In this document: one piece after another, positions 42,000 through 50,688 of the stretch
Layout of the letters: every line of letters begins with the position of its first letter
Position numbering within the stretch: position 1 is the first letter of the stretch
Position numbers and translations under genes: made by a program
The notes under the pieces: generated by a model
The model's database searches: none
Seen by the model: only the letters and a program-made list of their open reading frames with translations
Told to the model about the DNA's origin: nothing
Assembly (NCBI GenBank): GCA_003225075.1
Contig: QIAP01000041.1
Span: 1-64,000, forward strand
Source of the DNA: Acidobacteriota bacterium
Lineage (GTDB): Bacteria > Acidobacteriota > Terriglobia > Terriglobales > Acidobacteriaceae
Length of the DNA: 64,000 nt
Reading direction: 5' to 3'

Positions 42000-44900
42000 T
42001 CATCGGACCGGCGACAATTCCAATTTCTCTACTTTTTCGCGGCTCAGATAAAAGTGAACTGCCGGCGTAATGATCAGCGACAGAACCATCGAGATTAAAA
42101 TTCCGCCGATGACAGCGATCGCCAGGGGCTGCAACATTTGCGAGCCCGCCCCGATTGCAAAAGATAGGGGTAACATGCCGGCGATGGTGGCCAGTGCGGT
42201 CATAACAATGGGACGCAAACGTCGCCGGCTGGCTTGTAACATGGCGTCTTCACTGGAGAGACCGAGAATATGGAACTTCTCCTCCGCATCGAGCAAAAGA
42301 ATACCGTTCTTAGCCACGATGCCTACCACCATGATCATTCCCATAAAAGATGAGATGTTGAAGGTTGTCCGCGTGATCATCAGAGCAATAAAAACACCTG
42401 ACGTGGAGAGCAGTGCGGACGCCAAAATCGCCAGCGGCGCGGCAAAGCTGCGGAATTCGAAAAGCAGCACAATAAAAACCAGCAGAATGGCGATAACGAA
42501 TACGAACACCAGATCCCGAAATGACCGCTGCTGTTCCTGATAGGTTCCACCGTACTCGACACGAATGCTCGCGGGAAGACGCAAGCCGGCTACAGTCTTC
42601 TGCACCGCGTTCATGGCGCTGCCTAAGTCGGTGCCCTCCAGGCGCGCGGTGACCGCTACGTCGCGCTGCAGGTTCTCGCGCCGGATTTCGGTTTGCCCGG
42701 GAAGTTCCGTGACTGTAGCCAATGAACCCAGGGTCGCGGTCTTTCCTGTGCTGCTCGTGAGAAGCGTATTCCGCATGGCCTCGAGCGATGAATGATTAGC
42801 GGCGGGAAAGCGCACCCGCAAGGTGTAGGCGCGATCGTTGGCTACCACTGGAGTCGGGGCCGGCTCACCTTCGAGGATGGCCGCAGCGTCGAGCGCTACT
42901 TCTTCGGGAGTAAATCCGGCTCGCGATGCAACGCTGGGATCGACCTGGAAAATCACTGCCGGACCACTGATCGTGTTATCGATTCCATTCAGAACATCCA
43001 CGACACCTGGAATTTTTTGAATCGCATCCGCCAGCTTCGGCGCCCAGGCTTCGAGTACAGCCGGGTCCTGCGAAAACAACTTAATCTGGATCGGCTCCGG
43101 GGCACCGGTCAGATCGCTGATCATGTCCTGCAAAGTCTGTATGAATTCAACGTCAAGGGCGGGTTCCTGCTGTTTAATTTTCGTACGAACGTCTTCCATG
43201 ACTTCCTGGACACTCCGACTGCGCTTCTGTTTCAGCTTTACGGAAAGATCGCCGGTATTCGCCTCCGTAACGGCAGCCAGCCCCAGTTGCAGCCCGGTTC
43301 GACGCGAGGTGCTCTCCACTTCGGGGGTGCTTCGCAAAATCTGTTCGACGTGACTGATGACACGATTTGTTTCCGCCAATGAACTGCCAGCGGGCATGAT
43401 GTAGTCGAGCACGAAACCGCCCTCGTCCATTTCGGGCAACAGGTCCGATCCGGAAAAGTGATAGCAGACGTATGAGACCACGATCAGCACCAAGCTAAGT
43501 CCCACCAGCAGCCACGGTTTGTCCACCGCTCGCCGCAACCAGCGCTCGTGCAAATTGATTACCTTATGAAAGAAGCCGCCGAGATGCGCCTCTTCAGCCG
43601 CCAGCAACCGCGACATCGATTCTTCTTCCGGTTCTTCTTCTCGTTCCGGTCCGGTTTCGTCCGAGCCCTTGTGTTTACCCCGAATGAGATATTGACTCAG
43701 ATTCGGCGTCCAGGTGAGAGCCAGCGCCAGTGAAGTCAGTAGCGAGACGGCCATGGTCACGGCTAGCGCGCGGAAGAACGTTCCTGTCACCCCGGTAATC
43801 GAAATCAGCGGAAGAAAAACCACGACGGGCGTGACTGTGGAACCGATCAGCGGCACAGTGATTTCACCAAGCGCGCTATGTATGGCCTGGAGACGCGATT
43901 GCCCGGCGTCGCGATGCAGCACGATGTTTTCAACCACCACGATGGCGTCATCAATCACCAACCCAACCGCTGCGGCGAGACCGCCTAAGGTCATGAGGTT
44001 GAAGGTCTCCCCCAGCACCTTCAGCGCGATGAACGTAACCATCACCGTAACTGGGATCACCAGTCCGGCGACCACCGATGTACCCCAATCACGCAAAAAG
44101 ACCACCAGTATGATCGACGCCAGAAGCAGACCCAGCAGAATTGCGTCACGCACGCTCTTGATGGAATCACTAACGATGATCGACTGGTCGTAAAAGGGCT
44201 GCAGCAATATTCCAGGCGGCAGTGATTTGCGGAGACGGTCCACTTCGGCATGCACTTCTTGCGCAACCTGCACCGTGTTGCTGTCCGGTTGCCGGTTGAT
44301 GTTCAGCAGCACCGCGGCCTTGCCGTTTGCCGTAACAATCGTGTACACAGGCTTGACCGCCGGAGCGACCGTCGCCACATCCCCCACACGAACCGGAATG
44401 CCCGTGGGCGTGGTCTTGATCACGGTGTTGGCGATTTCTTCCGGCGTGCGGACCTGGGCGTTGATAAGACCCAGAAATAGCTGATGGTTTTGTTCCAGCA
44501 GGCCGGGCGAGTCGATCAAGTTTGTCCGCCGCACGGCATCCAGAATGTCGGTCACCGTCACCCCCGCGGCTAGTAATTTGGCGGGCTCAGGAGTGATGTG
44601 GAATTCAGGTTCCTGTCCTCCCTGCACCACTACCGTCGAGACTCCATCCAGGCGGTTCAAGCGTGGTTTCATCTCGTAGGTGGCCATTTCCCAAAGTTTG
44701 GTTAGCGGCACCGTCTGTGAGGTAAGGCTGTAGCCCATGATGGGGAAGCTGGCGAACGTCATGCGGTGTGCTTCCACTTTTGCCGTGGTGGGAAGCTCAG
44801 GTTGCACACGCGCGAGCGCCGAATTCACATATTGCAGGGTTTGAAACATGTCCACGTCCCAACGGAAAAACAAGTCAACTTCCGCTGATCCGCGGCTGGT

Positions 44901-45158
44901 GATGGAACGAACCGTAAGCAGTCCCGGAACACTGTTGACGGTCTCTTCGATGGGACGGGTGACCGTTACCATCATCTGATCGATGGGCATGACACCGTTG
45001 TCAACCGAAATCAGAATGCGAGGGAAGTTAGTTTCCGGGAACACCGAGACCGGAACGGTGAATGCTAAGTAGGCGCCTAGCATCGCCACCGTCAGAATGA
45101 GAAAGATAACTGACTTGGAGTTTCGTGCAAACCAGTATGAGGGCTCCGATTGTGTCAC
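42000..45158 (-). CDS. RND efflux transporter, inner-membrane permease
   Basis: 1052 residues with twelve helices and two large periplasmic loops, typical of the HAE1/CzcA superfamily. Near the start is VPVSVFPETNFPRI; helix 4 carries GGLAAAVGLVIDDAIVVVENI with the paired Asp residues of the proton relay; DLLPEMDEGGF and GTYQEQQRSF lie in loop 2, and MVVGIVAKNGILLLD in the second half. Start GTG 45158 follows GGGGGT four bases upstream, which overlaps the adaptor stop. It pumps drugs, metals or lipids in exchange for protons; the spelling does not settle which. Third gene of a tolC-adaptor-pump operon. Confidence 0.95.
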   Translation of the reverse strand: MTQSEPSYWFARNSKSVIFLILTVAMLGAYLAFTVPVSVFPETNFPRILISVDNGVMPIDQMMVTVTRPIEETVNSVPGLLTVRSITSRGSAEVDLFFRWDVDMFQTLQYVNSALARVQPELPTTAKVEAHRMTFASFPIMGYSLTSQTVPLTKLWEMATYEMKPRLNRLDGVSTVVVQGGQEPEFHITPEPAKLLAAGVTVTDILDAVRRTNLIDSPGLLEQNHQLFLGLINAQVRTPEEIANTVIKTTPTGIPVRVGDVATVAPAVKPVYTIVTANGKAAVLLNINRQPDSNTVQVAQEVHAEVDRLRKSLPPGILLQPFYDQSIIVSDSIKSVRDAILLGLLLASIILVVFLRDWGTSVVAGLVIPVTVMVTFIALKVLGETFNLMTLGGLAAAVGLVIDDAIVVVENIVLHRDAGQSRLQAIHSALGEITVPLIGSTVTPVVVFLPLISITGVTGTFFRALAVTMAVSLLTSLALALTWTPNLSQYLIRGKHKGSDETGPEREEEPEEESMSRLLAAEEAHLGGFFHKVINLHERWLRRAVDKPWLLVGLSLVLIVVSYVCYHFSGSDLLPEMDEGGFVLDYIMPAGSSLAETNRVISHVEQILRSTPEVESTSRRTGLQLGLAAVTEANTGDLSVKLKQKRSRSVQEVMEDVRTKIKQQEPALDVEFIQTLQDMISDLTGAPEPIQIKLFSQDPAVLEAWAPKLADAIQKIPGVVDVLNGIDNTISGPAVIFQVDPSVASRAGFTPEEVALDAAAILEGEPAPTPVVANDRAYTLRVRFPAANHSSLEAMRNTLLTSSTGKTATLGSLATVTELPGQTEIRRENLQRDVAVTARLEGTDLGSAMNAVQKTVAGLRLPASIRVEYGGTYQEQQRSFRDLVFVFVIAILLVFIVLLFEFRSFAAPLAILASALLSTSGVFIALMITRTTFNISSFMGMIMVVGIVAKNGILLLDAEEKFHILGLSSEDAMLQASRRRLRPIVMTALATIAGMLPLSFAIGAGSQMLQPLAIAVIGGILISMVLSLIITPAVHFYLSREKVEKLELSPVR

Positions 45159-45167
45159 GGTAACCCC

Positions 45168-46556
45168 CTATTTCTCGCTGCCAGATTGGTCGGCGGATTT
45201 TTCGCCGTCAGACTTGTTGGCGGACGGTTTATCGCTGGTTGGGTTCTCCGCAGCAGCTTCAATATTGACCTTGGTGTTATCGGGCAGCCCGTAGTTCCCA
45301 GAAGTCACGACGCGATCTCCGGCCTGCAATCCTTGTGCGATTTGAACTTGGTCGCCCTGTCGAATCCCAACCTGTACCGCTTTCTGATGGGCGCGGCCAT
45401 CGGGGCCAACCAGCATCACTGAGGTGCTGCCGTCCGTGGCTGTAAGGAGCGACGAGGCTGGCACGACCAGCGCATCAGGGATAGTTTGCGCCAGCATGGA
45501 AAGTTTCACGCTTGTCCCAGGTTTAAGACTTCGCTGCGGATTGGCTGCCTGCGCCCAGACTTCTACGGTCGTGCTATTAGGATCGAGCGCAGGACTGACC
45601 ACCGTCACCTTGCCCGTGACCGGCTCATCCAGACCAGGAACCGTGATGCTTGCTTTGTCACCGACCTTGAGCAGGGCGGCCTCGGGTTGAGGAATGTGAG
45701 CCCGGGCGATGATTTGAGAAATATCCATTACCGTAATCAGGGGAACGCCGGCAGCACTCATCTCTCCTGGATACAGAGGACGGTCTGTCACTACGCCATC
45801 GATGGGGCTGCGAATCTCCGAGTAACTCAACTGCGCCTCAGCCCCCTGATACTTTCCCTGCGCGGACTCAAGTTGACCGTGAGCTGACTTCAGGGTCTGT
45901 TGCTTTCCGACAGCCATTAATGAATCGAGGTGTCGCTGCGCCAGGTCGTAGGCGTTACGGGCTTGCGTCAAACTCACGCCCGCCTCGTCTAGTTGTCTGC
46001 GGGGCAACGCGCCTTGCTGAAACAATACCTCCCGGCTCTTGTACACCTTTTCGGCCGCATCAAGCGCTTGTTTGGCCGCCTGAGTGTCAAGCTTAGCCCT
46101 TTGAATTTCTTCCGGAAGCCCAGCCGCAGTAGTGCTGGTATAAGCCGCCTCCGCCTGTTCATAGGTACCCTTGTTTTCCTGCGCCGCGGCTGCCAGATCG
46201 CGATTCTCCAACACAGCCAGCAACTGCCCTTTGTGCACTTTGGCGCCTCGTTTTACCTGGAACGTCCTGACCGGTGCGCTGATCTTGGGTGTGATTGCTG
46301 CCTGTTGCAACGGAAATAGAATAGCTTCCGCGGTGACCGTGCGCTGGATCGTAGTCTTCTGCACGGGCGCGGCTTGAACTGTGACTACGGGCTCTTTGTC
46401 TGGCGCATTCCCCGAGCATGCAGCCAAAAATAGGAAGGCAGATGCGATCGCCGACCGGACGAGCGGCAATGCGATCCTCCTTGAAACTACGCTGTAGCGA
46501 CCTGGTGCCTGCCGGTGACCATTATTCGCAAAGCCAGCGGCTGTTGAAGGTTTCAT
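45168..46556 (-). CDS. RND periplasmic adaptor (membrane fusion protein), lipoprotein
   Basis: 462 residues. A signal ending in FLFLAACSGN gives a lipobox, so the protein is anchored to the inner membrane. Then come the barrel-sandwich strand TPKISAPVRTFQVKRGAKVHKGQLL split across the lipoyl-like half, an alpha-hairpin rich in Ala, Gln and Lys (about 125-240), YSEIRSPIDGVVTDRPLYPGE, and the membrane-proximal domain VVTSGNYGLPDNTKV. It bridges the pump at 42000 and the outer-membrane channel at 46561. The last 25 residues are Ser/Lys/Asp-rich. Confidence 0.94.
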   Translation of the reverse strand: MKPSTAAGFANNGHRQAPGRYSVVSRRIALPLVRSAIASAFLFLAACSGNAPDKEPVVTVQAAPVQKTTIQRTVTAEAILFPLQQAAITPKISAPVRTFQVKRGAKVHKGQLLAVLENRDLAAAAQENKGTYEQAEAAYTSTTAAGLPEEIQRAKLDTQAAKQALDAAEKVYKSREVLFQQGALPRRQLDEAGVSLTQARNAYDLAQRHLDSLMAVGKQQTLKSAHGQLESAQGKYQGAEAQLSYSEIRSPIDGVVTDRPLYPGEMSAAGVPLITVMDISQIIARAHIPQPEAALLKVGDKASITVPGLDEPVTGKVTVVSPALDPNSTTVEVWAQAANPQRSLKPGTSVKLSMLAQTIPDALVVPASSLLTATDGSTSVMLVGPDGRAHQKAVQVGIRQGDQVQIAQGLQAGDRVVTSGNYGLPDNTKVNIEAAAENPTSDKPSANKSDGEKSADQSGSEK

Positions 46557-46560
46557 TCTG

Positions 46561-48024
46561 TTAGAAGTTTCCGGTCAGTGTTTGCAAAGTCGCTAAAGCT
46601 AGCCGAAAACGAGCCTGCCCGTCATCGTATGCGTTCCGTGCCTGGCGAAGCGTGGTCTGCGCATCTACTACTTCCAGCACCGTAGCTTCTCCGGCCTGAT
46701 AGCGCAAGGTGGTAAGACGCAGGCTCTCCGCCGATAGTTGCGCTGCCTGGGTCAGCGATTCCAATTCGGCGCGCGCCGCCTGGGCCTCATTGTAGAACGA
46801 CTGCACGTTACCGAGCAGTTGCCGCTGGGCAAAGCTCAATTCGACGCTAGCCTGATGCTGCCGTAGATTCGCTTGCCGAACCTTGCTGCGATTGGCTCCC
46901 CAACCCCAGACGGGTACCAGCAACGTGGCCGTGGCGGAGTAGCCCAAATTACGGATGGTCGCGAACTCCCGGGTTGCGGGATCATGCAAAACTGTCTGGT
47001 GAACCGCAAAGTGACTGGCATCGATCCCATAGAAGTAGTCGAGGGTCAGGGAAGGCAGAAGCCCACCCCACGCAGCAGTGACTTCGTGGTTTGCCGCTTG
47101 GAGCGCGGCTACGGCGGCCCGCAGTTCCGGATTCTTTCGTGCTGCCGCAGCCTGGACTTCCGGGAATGACGGCAATGGCTGGAGGGTTTGGAGATCGTCA
47201 ATCACGGTGAAATTCTCATTAAAGTTCGGGAAGAGCAATATAGCCAGCTCCAGCCGGGTGCGATCCATATCCAACCGCGCCTCCTGCAAATCGCGCTGAG
47301 CCTGTTGGAATTGGATTTGGGCCTTGATGACATCGGCATGGGCAACTTCGCCGCCTTGTTCGAGTTTCTGGCTGATCCCCAGAAAGCGTTCCGCTTCCGA
47401 AGCGGCGTTTTGGGCAGTGGCATACTTGCGCTGGGCAATTACCAGGCCGTAGTAAGCCTTCACTACGGTTACCACCAAGCCCCGAGCCGCGATTTCCAAG
47501 CGCGCCCGCGCTGCCGCTTCCATCGCACGGGTTCGCCGGTAATCGGCGAAACCGGTCAACGAGAGTGCCTGATGCACGTTGGCCTGACTAATGTACTCGT
47601 GTACACCATTGTTGGCTATGAAACGGCCAGGGAAGCTTGGGTTGCCACCTTCGGTGTAGATGAACTGGTTGTTGTAATTAACGTTTGGCAACAAGGCAGC
47701 CCGAGCTTGAACATGATCTTCTTTCGCGAGACCCAGTTCTGTGAGCCCGGCTTGGAATTGAGGACTGTTGCTTTTCGCTCGCTTCAGGGCATCCTGCAAC
47801 GTCAGTGTCAGCGGAGCACCGCTATTCGGACTATCTGCCGCGGTCGCTTCGGAAGGGAGGCCTGCCGTAGCCTGCACGTTGATGGGTTTAAAGGCAGGAT
47901 TGGTTTGTGCAACGGCAAATGACGTCACCAAGACAATGGAAAGTAGGGTTTCTCGATGCAGCCTTCGAATCCTTTTCCCTGAATAGGACCGCTTTTTACT
48001 TTGTGGAAATCCGCAACGCGACAT
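46561..48024 (-). CDS. TolC-family outer-membrane efflux channel
   Basis: About 487 residues (GTG 48030 is two codons upstream). A signal peptide ends near VTSFAVAQ. Two repeated outer-membrane-efflux-protein units follow, with the typical LTLQDALKRAKSNSPQF opening, long Ala/Gln/Glu-rich helices and the closing LRYQAGEATVLEVVDAQTTLRQARNAYDDGQ. It forms the trimeric exit duct of the tripartite system. First gene of the efflux operon; its upstream region is shared with the divergent mini-HTH pair B, which suggests local regulation. Confidence 0.94.
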   Translation of the reverse strand: MSRCGFPQSKKRSYSGKRIRRLHRETLLSIVLVTSFAVAQTNPAFKPINVQATAGLPSEATAADSPNSGAPLTLTLQDALKRAKSNSPQFQAGLTELGLAKEDHVQARAALLPNVNYNNQFIYTEGGNPSFPGRFIANNGVHEYISQANVHQALSLTGFADYRRTRAMEAAARARLEIAARGLVVTVVKAYYGLVIAQRKYATAQNAASEAERFLGISQKLEQGGEVAHADVIKAQIQFQQAQRDLQEARLDMDRTRLELAILLFPNFNENFTVIDDLQTLQPLPSFPEVQAAAARKNPELRAAVAALQAANHEVTAAWGGLLPSLTLDYFYGIDASHFAVHQTVLHDPATREFATIRNLGYSATATLLVPVWGWGANRSKVRQANLRQHQASVELSFAQRQLLGNVQSFYNEAQAARAELESLTQAAQLSAESLRLTTLRYQAGEATVLEVVDAQTTLRQARNAYDDGQARFRLALATLQTLTGNF

Positions 48025-48030
48025 AAACAC

Positions 48031-48423
48031 GGAGCACCTCGGATTTTTTTAAGAGACTTGAACAAAAATACAAAAGACGTCACTTCATTGCCGGAGCGAC
48101 GATTGTCAACGAACCTTGGGAATTTTGTCCATATCGCCTTGCCCCCGCTGAGATAAGTCCCGAACGAAATTCCGAACGTGCAGTGAAGATTCGAAATCCA
48201 AAACTGAACGGGAAAAGCACAACATTCCGGCATCCGGAACCAATGCGGGAAATCTCACGGCCGGCGTGGTTAAGAAGTGTTTGACGTCTGAAGGGGTTGC
48301 TCTCAAGTTCCTGCATTCATTGGGGTTCATCCCTCAGTGCGAGACGGCGAAGCTTTGGCGAAAGACGTGCTTATATTCATGTAGCGCGAGCCTACTGAGA
48401 GAAACCGAATGCGCGAGGAGAAC
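48031..48423. other. Divergent control region between efflux operon and mini-HTH pair B
   Basis: About 390 bases with no credible gene. A perfect dyad TTCCGG-CAT-CCGGAA lies at 48225-48239, close to the middle, and is a candidate operator. GGGAATTTTGTCC (48118-48130) is nearly the same as GGAAATTTTGTCC (37813-37825) upstream of pair A. Confidence 0.45.
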
Positions 48424-48666
48424 ATGATTAATCTAAACGAAATCAAGATCACGCCCCGGGACCAGGAAGTGCTGAAGTTGCTGGTGCAGGGGTGCAGCAA
48501 CAAAGAGATCGCCGCCCATCTGAGCATCAGCCCCCGAACGGTGAAACAACATTTGCGCACTTTGTTCTTGCGTGCTGGAATCCGAGATGGCCGTAAGCGA
48601 GTCAAGTTAGCAACCGCTATGTTTTCTGAGGAGCAGGTGGAATCATGCAGCCACGTGACCAGTTAA
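48424..48666 (+). CDS. Stand-alone LuxR-type HTH protein, pair B first gene
   Basis: About 80 residues from ATG 48424, which has GAGG five bases upstream (ATG 48409 is possible). The protein is a single GerE-type HTH domain: ITPRDQEVLKLLVQGCSN, KEIAAHLSISPRTVKQHL, LFLRAGI and KRVKLATAMF. It is the clear counterpart of the gene at 38120, but ends just after the domain. It has no receiver, so it cannot be a classical two-component regulator by itself. Its end overlaps the start of the next HTH gene by 22 bases, implying coupled synthesis of two HTH proteins. It is divergent from the RND efflux operon. Confidence 0.87.
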   Translation: MINLNEIKITPRDQEVLKLLVQGCSNKEIAAHLSISPRTVKQHLRTLFLRAGIRDGRKRVKLATAMFSEEQVESCSHVTS

Positions 48667-48854
48667 CCGCAAAGGAAATCCAAGTCGCCACTCTGGTCTG
48701 GGAAGGCCTTACAAACCGTGAGATTGCCGTCCTTATAGGTACAACGGAGCAAGTCGTAAAGAACTATCTGAGAGCTACCTTTGACAAGATTGGCGTATGG
48801 AGCCGTCTCGAGCTAGCGCTGTACGTGGCCGGCCATGGGGAGCCACTTGGATGA
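48645..48854 (+). CDS. Stand-alone LuxR-type HTH protein, pair B second gene
   Basis: 69 residues and again just a GerE domain: LTAKEIQVATLVWEGLTN, REIAVLIGTTEQVVKNYL, FDKIGVWSRLELAL. The recognition helix reads TTEQVVKNYL, as in the second gene of pair A (TTEHVVKNYL), and differs from the PRTVKQHL / RRTVKAYF of the first genes. The ATG lies within the end of the preceding gene with AGGTGG just upstream. It is a likely heterodimer partner for the first protein. Confidence 0.87.
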   Translation: MQPRDQLTAKEIQVATLVWEGLTNREIAVLIGTTEQVVKNYLRATFDKIGVWSRLELALYVAGHGEPLG

Positions 48855-49461
48855 CCGAGTTGGGTCTTAGGCGACAAGCCTAGACCGGAAGCTCGCCACC
48901 CTGGTATGTCGGTTTAATACACCAGTCAGCACCGCGCGAACTCCTTGGTGCATACGGTTCTAGCCTGTTTTTTCACAGTCTTCCACCTGAACTCTTGGCT
49001 TAGGTTAAGAGTTCTGGTGGCGATTAAAGCCTCTATAACGGAGACTTGACGAAGCCTCGGAGTGCGCCACTGTTAGGTTGCACCAATTCACAGCATAAGC
49101 CTGTGGATGCGCGGCATGTCTTTGAGCAGTCATGCTGTTTGGGCTCGAGAATCCACTTGACGGCAGGCGGTGTTGAGAGTACTGGCGAGAAGGCAATCAC
49201 CCGGATGTCTGTTCGTGTTTCTTGTTGCCGCGCATGGTCGCCCGATTTGAATGGGAAGAGCCAGAATGTTTGCAACGGGTTGCACTTCCCATCGAATTTA
49301 GCGTCTTGGAGTTCCCATATCTCTTACGCCAGGCGGCCGACAAAAGCAGCATGCAGCCAGTACAGGTTTTGGGTAATGAAAGCTGAACTTGGCAATCTGA
49401 CGGTGAACGTGGGGATAAGTTGCAAGCCCGCCATTCGTGTTTGAGGGGGTAATCGAAAACC
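48855..49461. other. Intergenic region before the receiver gene
   Basis: About 600 bases. Overlapping open frames on both strands (plus 49046-49444, minus 49197-49556) have no family features and odd Cys/Ser/Arg composition, so I treat the stretch as non-coding. No RNA fold or repeat stood out. Confidence 0.45.
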
Positions 49462-49926
49462 GTGCCGAATTCTATGTTGGCAATGCGAATTTGTACGATT
49501 GCCCCCACCATTCTGTTGGTGGATGATTCTCCCGCCATGCTCAAGTATTTTCGCACCGTGCTGGAGCTCTATTCTTATAGGGTTCACGCTGCCAACAATG
49601 GCCTGGAGGCTCTGCGTCGGATACGTGACGGGTTCATCCCGGACGTTGTCTTGTTGGACCTGCAGATGCCTCACTTGGATGGTATGCAGACGCTCAAGTA
49701 TCTATTGAAGCTTCGTCCTGGGCTGAAGGTGATCATGTGTTCCGCCTTAGGTGATCCGGAAAAAGTCCAGCAAGCGAGATCGCTTGGCGCGCAAGCCTAC
49801 CTGACGAAGCCGGTGCAACACTTATATCTCACTGCTGCATTGGAGACCTGCCTCCATCCGCCTTCAAACCCGAACGACACGAGCTCCCACGTAGACCCAT
49901 TCACTTTCGTCTCTGCCGCGCAATAG
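49462..49926 (+). CDS. Single-domain response regulator (CheY-like receiver)
   Basis: 154 residues from GTG 49462; ATG 49474 is an alternative. Receiver motifs: ILLVDDSPAMLKYF with the acidic pair, VVLLDLQMPHLDGMQTL with the phosphorylated Asp, IMCSALGD at the Thr/Ser position, and AQAYLTKPV with the conserved Lys. No output domain; the last 30 residues are polar. No sensor kinase is adjacent, so the partner is unknown. It lies downstream of mini-HTH pair B, and a functional link between receiver and HTH proteins is possible but not shown. Confidence 0.9.
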   Translation: MPNSMLAMRICTIAPTILLVDDSPAMLKYFRTVLELYSYRVHAANNGLEALRRIRDGFIPDVVLLDLQMPHLDGMQTLKYLLKLRPGLKVIMCSALGDPEKVQQARSLGAQAYLTKPVQHLYLTAALETCLHPPSNPNDTSSHVDPFTFVSAAQ

Positions 49927-50137
49927 AGGTTAGAAAGCATCAAACGCGGGAAAATTCTGCAAAATCTTGCGTTTCAAAGGGTTTGCTTGATTTTCAGTAG
50001 CACCAACCTGCTGTACCGCAAAGCCTTCGTGGGTCTGGTCTCAGGCATTTGAATTGCACGTTCCGCAGTGTTGTCCCAGGATCACTGGACGTCTCTGTCT
50101 CGACGAGCCGGGTCCCAGCCCACGCGACGAGGTAGGT

Positions 50138-50536
50138 ATGGCTTACAAGGAGACTTTTTGGATGGCCTGTGACTCGACCGAGCAGTTACGCGCGGAGTAT
50201 GGACCATTCCACACCCGTGCAGAAGCAGAAACTGAGGCCAAAAAGCTGGGCTTTTGCTACCTACTGCGTTACGAGCACATCATCGATGAGCACGAGGAAA
50301 TCCAAGAAGTGCGCTGCATTTTCATTGAGCTGCCCGAAACAATCGCACTGGTAAAGGACAGCAAGAATCTGCACACCCGATGTGCGACTTGTGGTGAATC
50401 CTCAACTCATGAGCAGTCCTGGCAGGCTGAAGTCTGGGCAGATATTCACGAATTTGAACATTCGCGACATCGCGTCCGGCTCTTTGAGCACACTCGAGGT
50501 GAAGGTCTAAAGGAAATCGCTGACTGGCGAGCCTGA
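50138..50536 (+). CDS. Conserved small protein of unknown function
   Basis: About 132 residues from ATG 50138, five bases behind GAGG; a longer frame from 50054 has no such site. The N-terminal part MAYKETFWMACDSTEQLRAEYGPF with later FHTRAEAETEAKKLGFCYLLRYEH reads like a short alpha/beta domain. A Cys pair CATCG lies near residue 82 and His residues cluster near the end (WADIHEFEHSRHR), so metal binding is possible. I do not recognise the family. Monocistronic, between the receiver gene and a convergent kinase gene. Confidence 0.65.
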   Translation: MAYKETFWMACDSTEQLRAEYGPFHTRAEAETEAKKLGFCYLLRYEHIIDEHEEIQEVRCIFIELPETIALVKDSKNLHTRCATCGESSTHEQSWQAEVWADIHEFEHSRHRVRLFEHTRGEGLKEIADWRA

Positions 50537-50688
50537 AAGGACTTAGAGCACCTAACAAAAGCCAGTTTCCGCCACCGAAAACTCCAGCACACTACTTCAG
50601 GTTGCGTAATTCGCGTTTGGACGGGATTGTCTGAATCAGCGTCCTTCCAAAAGGAAGTCTTGATACGCGGCTAAGGCGGGTTTTCGGT

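Noticed and set aside
41737-42003. 88-codon minus-strand open frame after the RND operon
   Set aside because: Arg/Pro-rich with no motif, and overlapped by the hairpin region.
49046-49444. 132-codon open frame before the receiver gene, and its antisense partner
   Set aside because: Both strands are open in the same stretch with no signature, so neither can be preferred.
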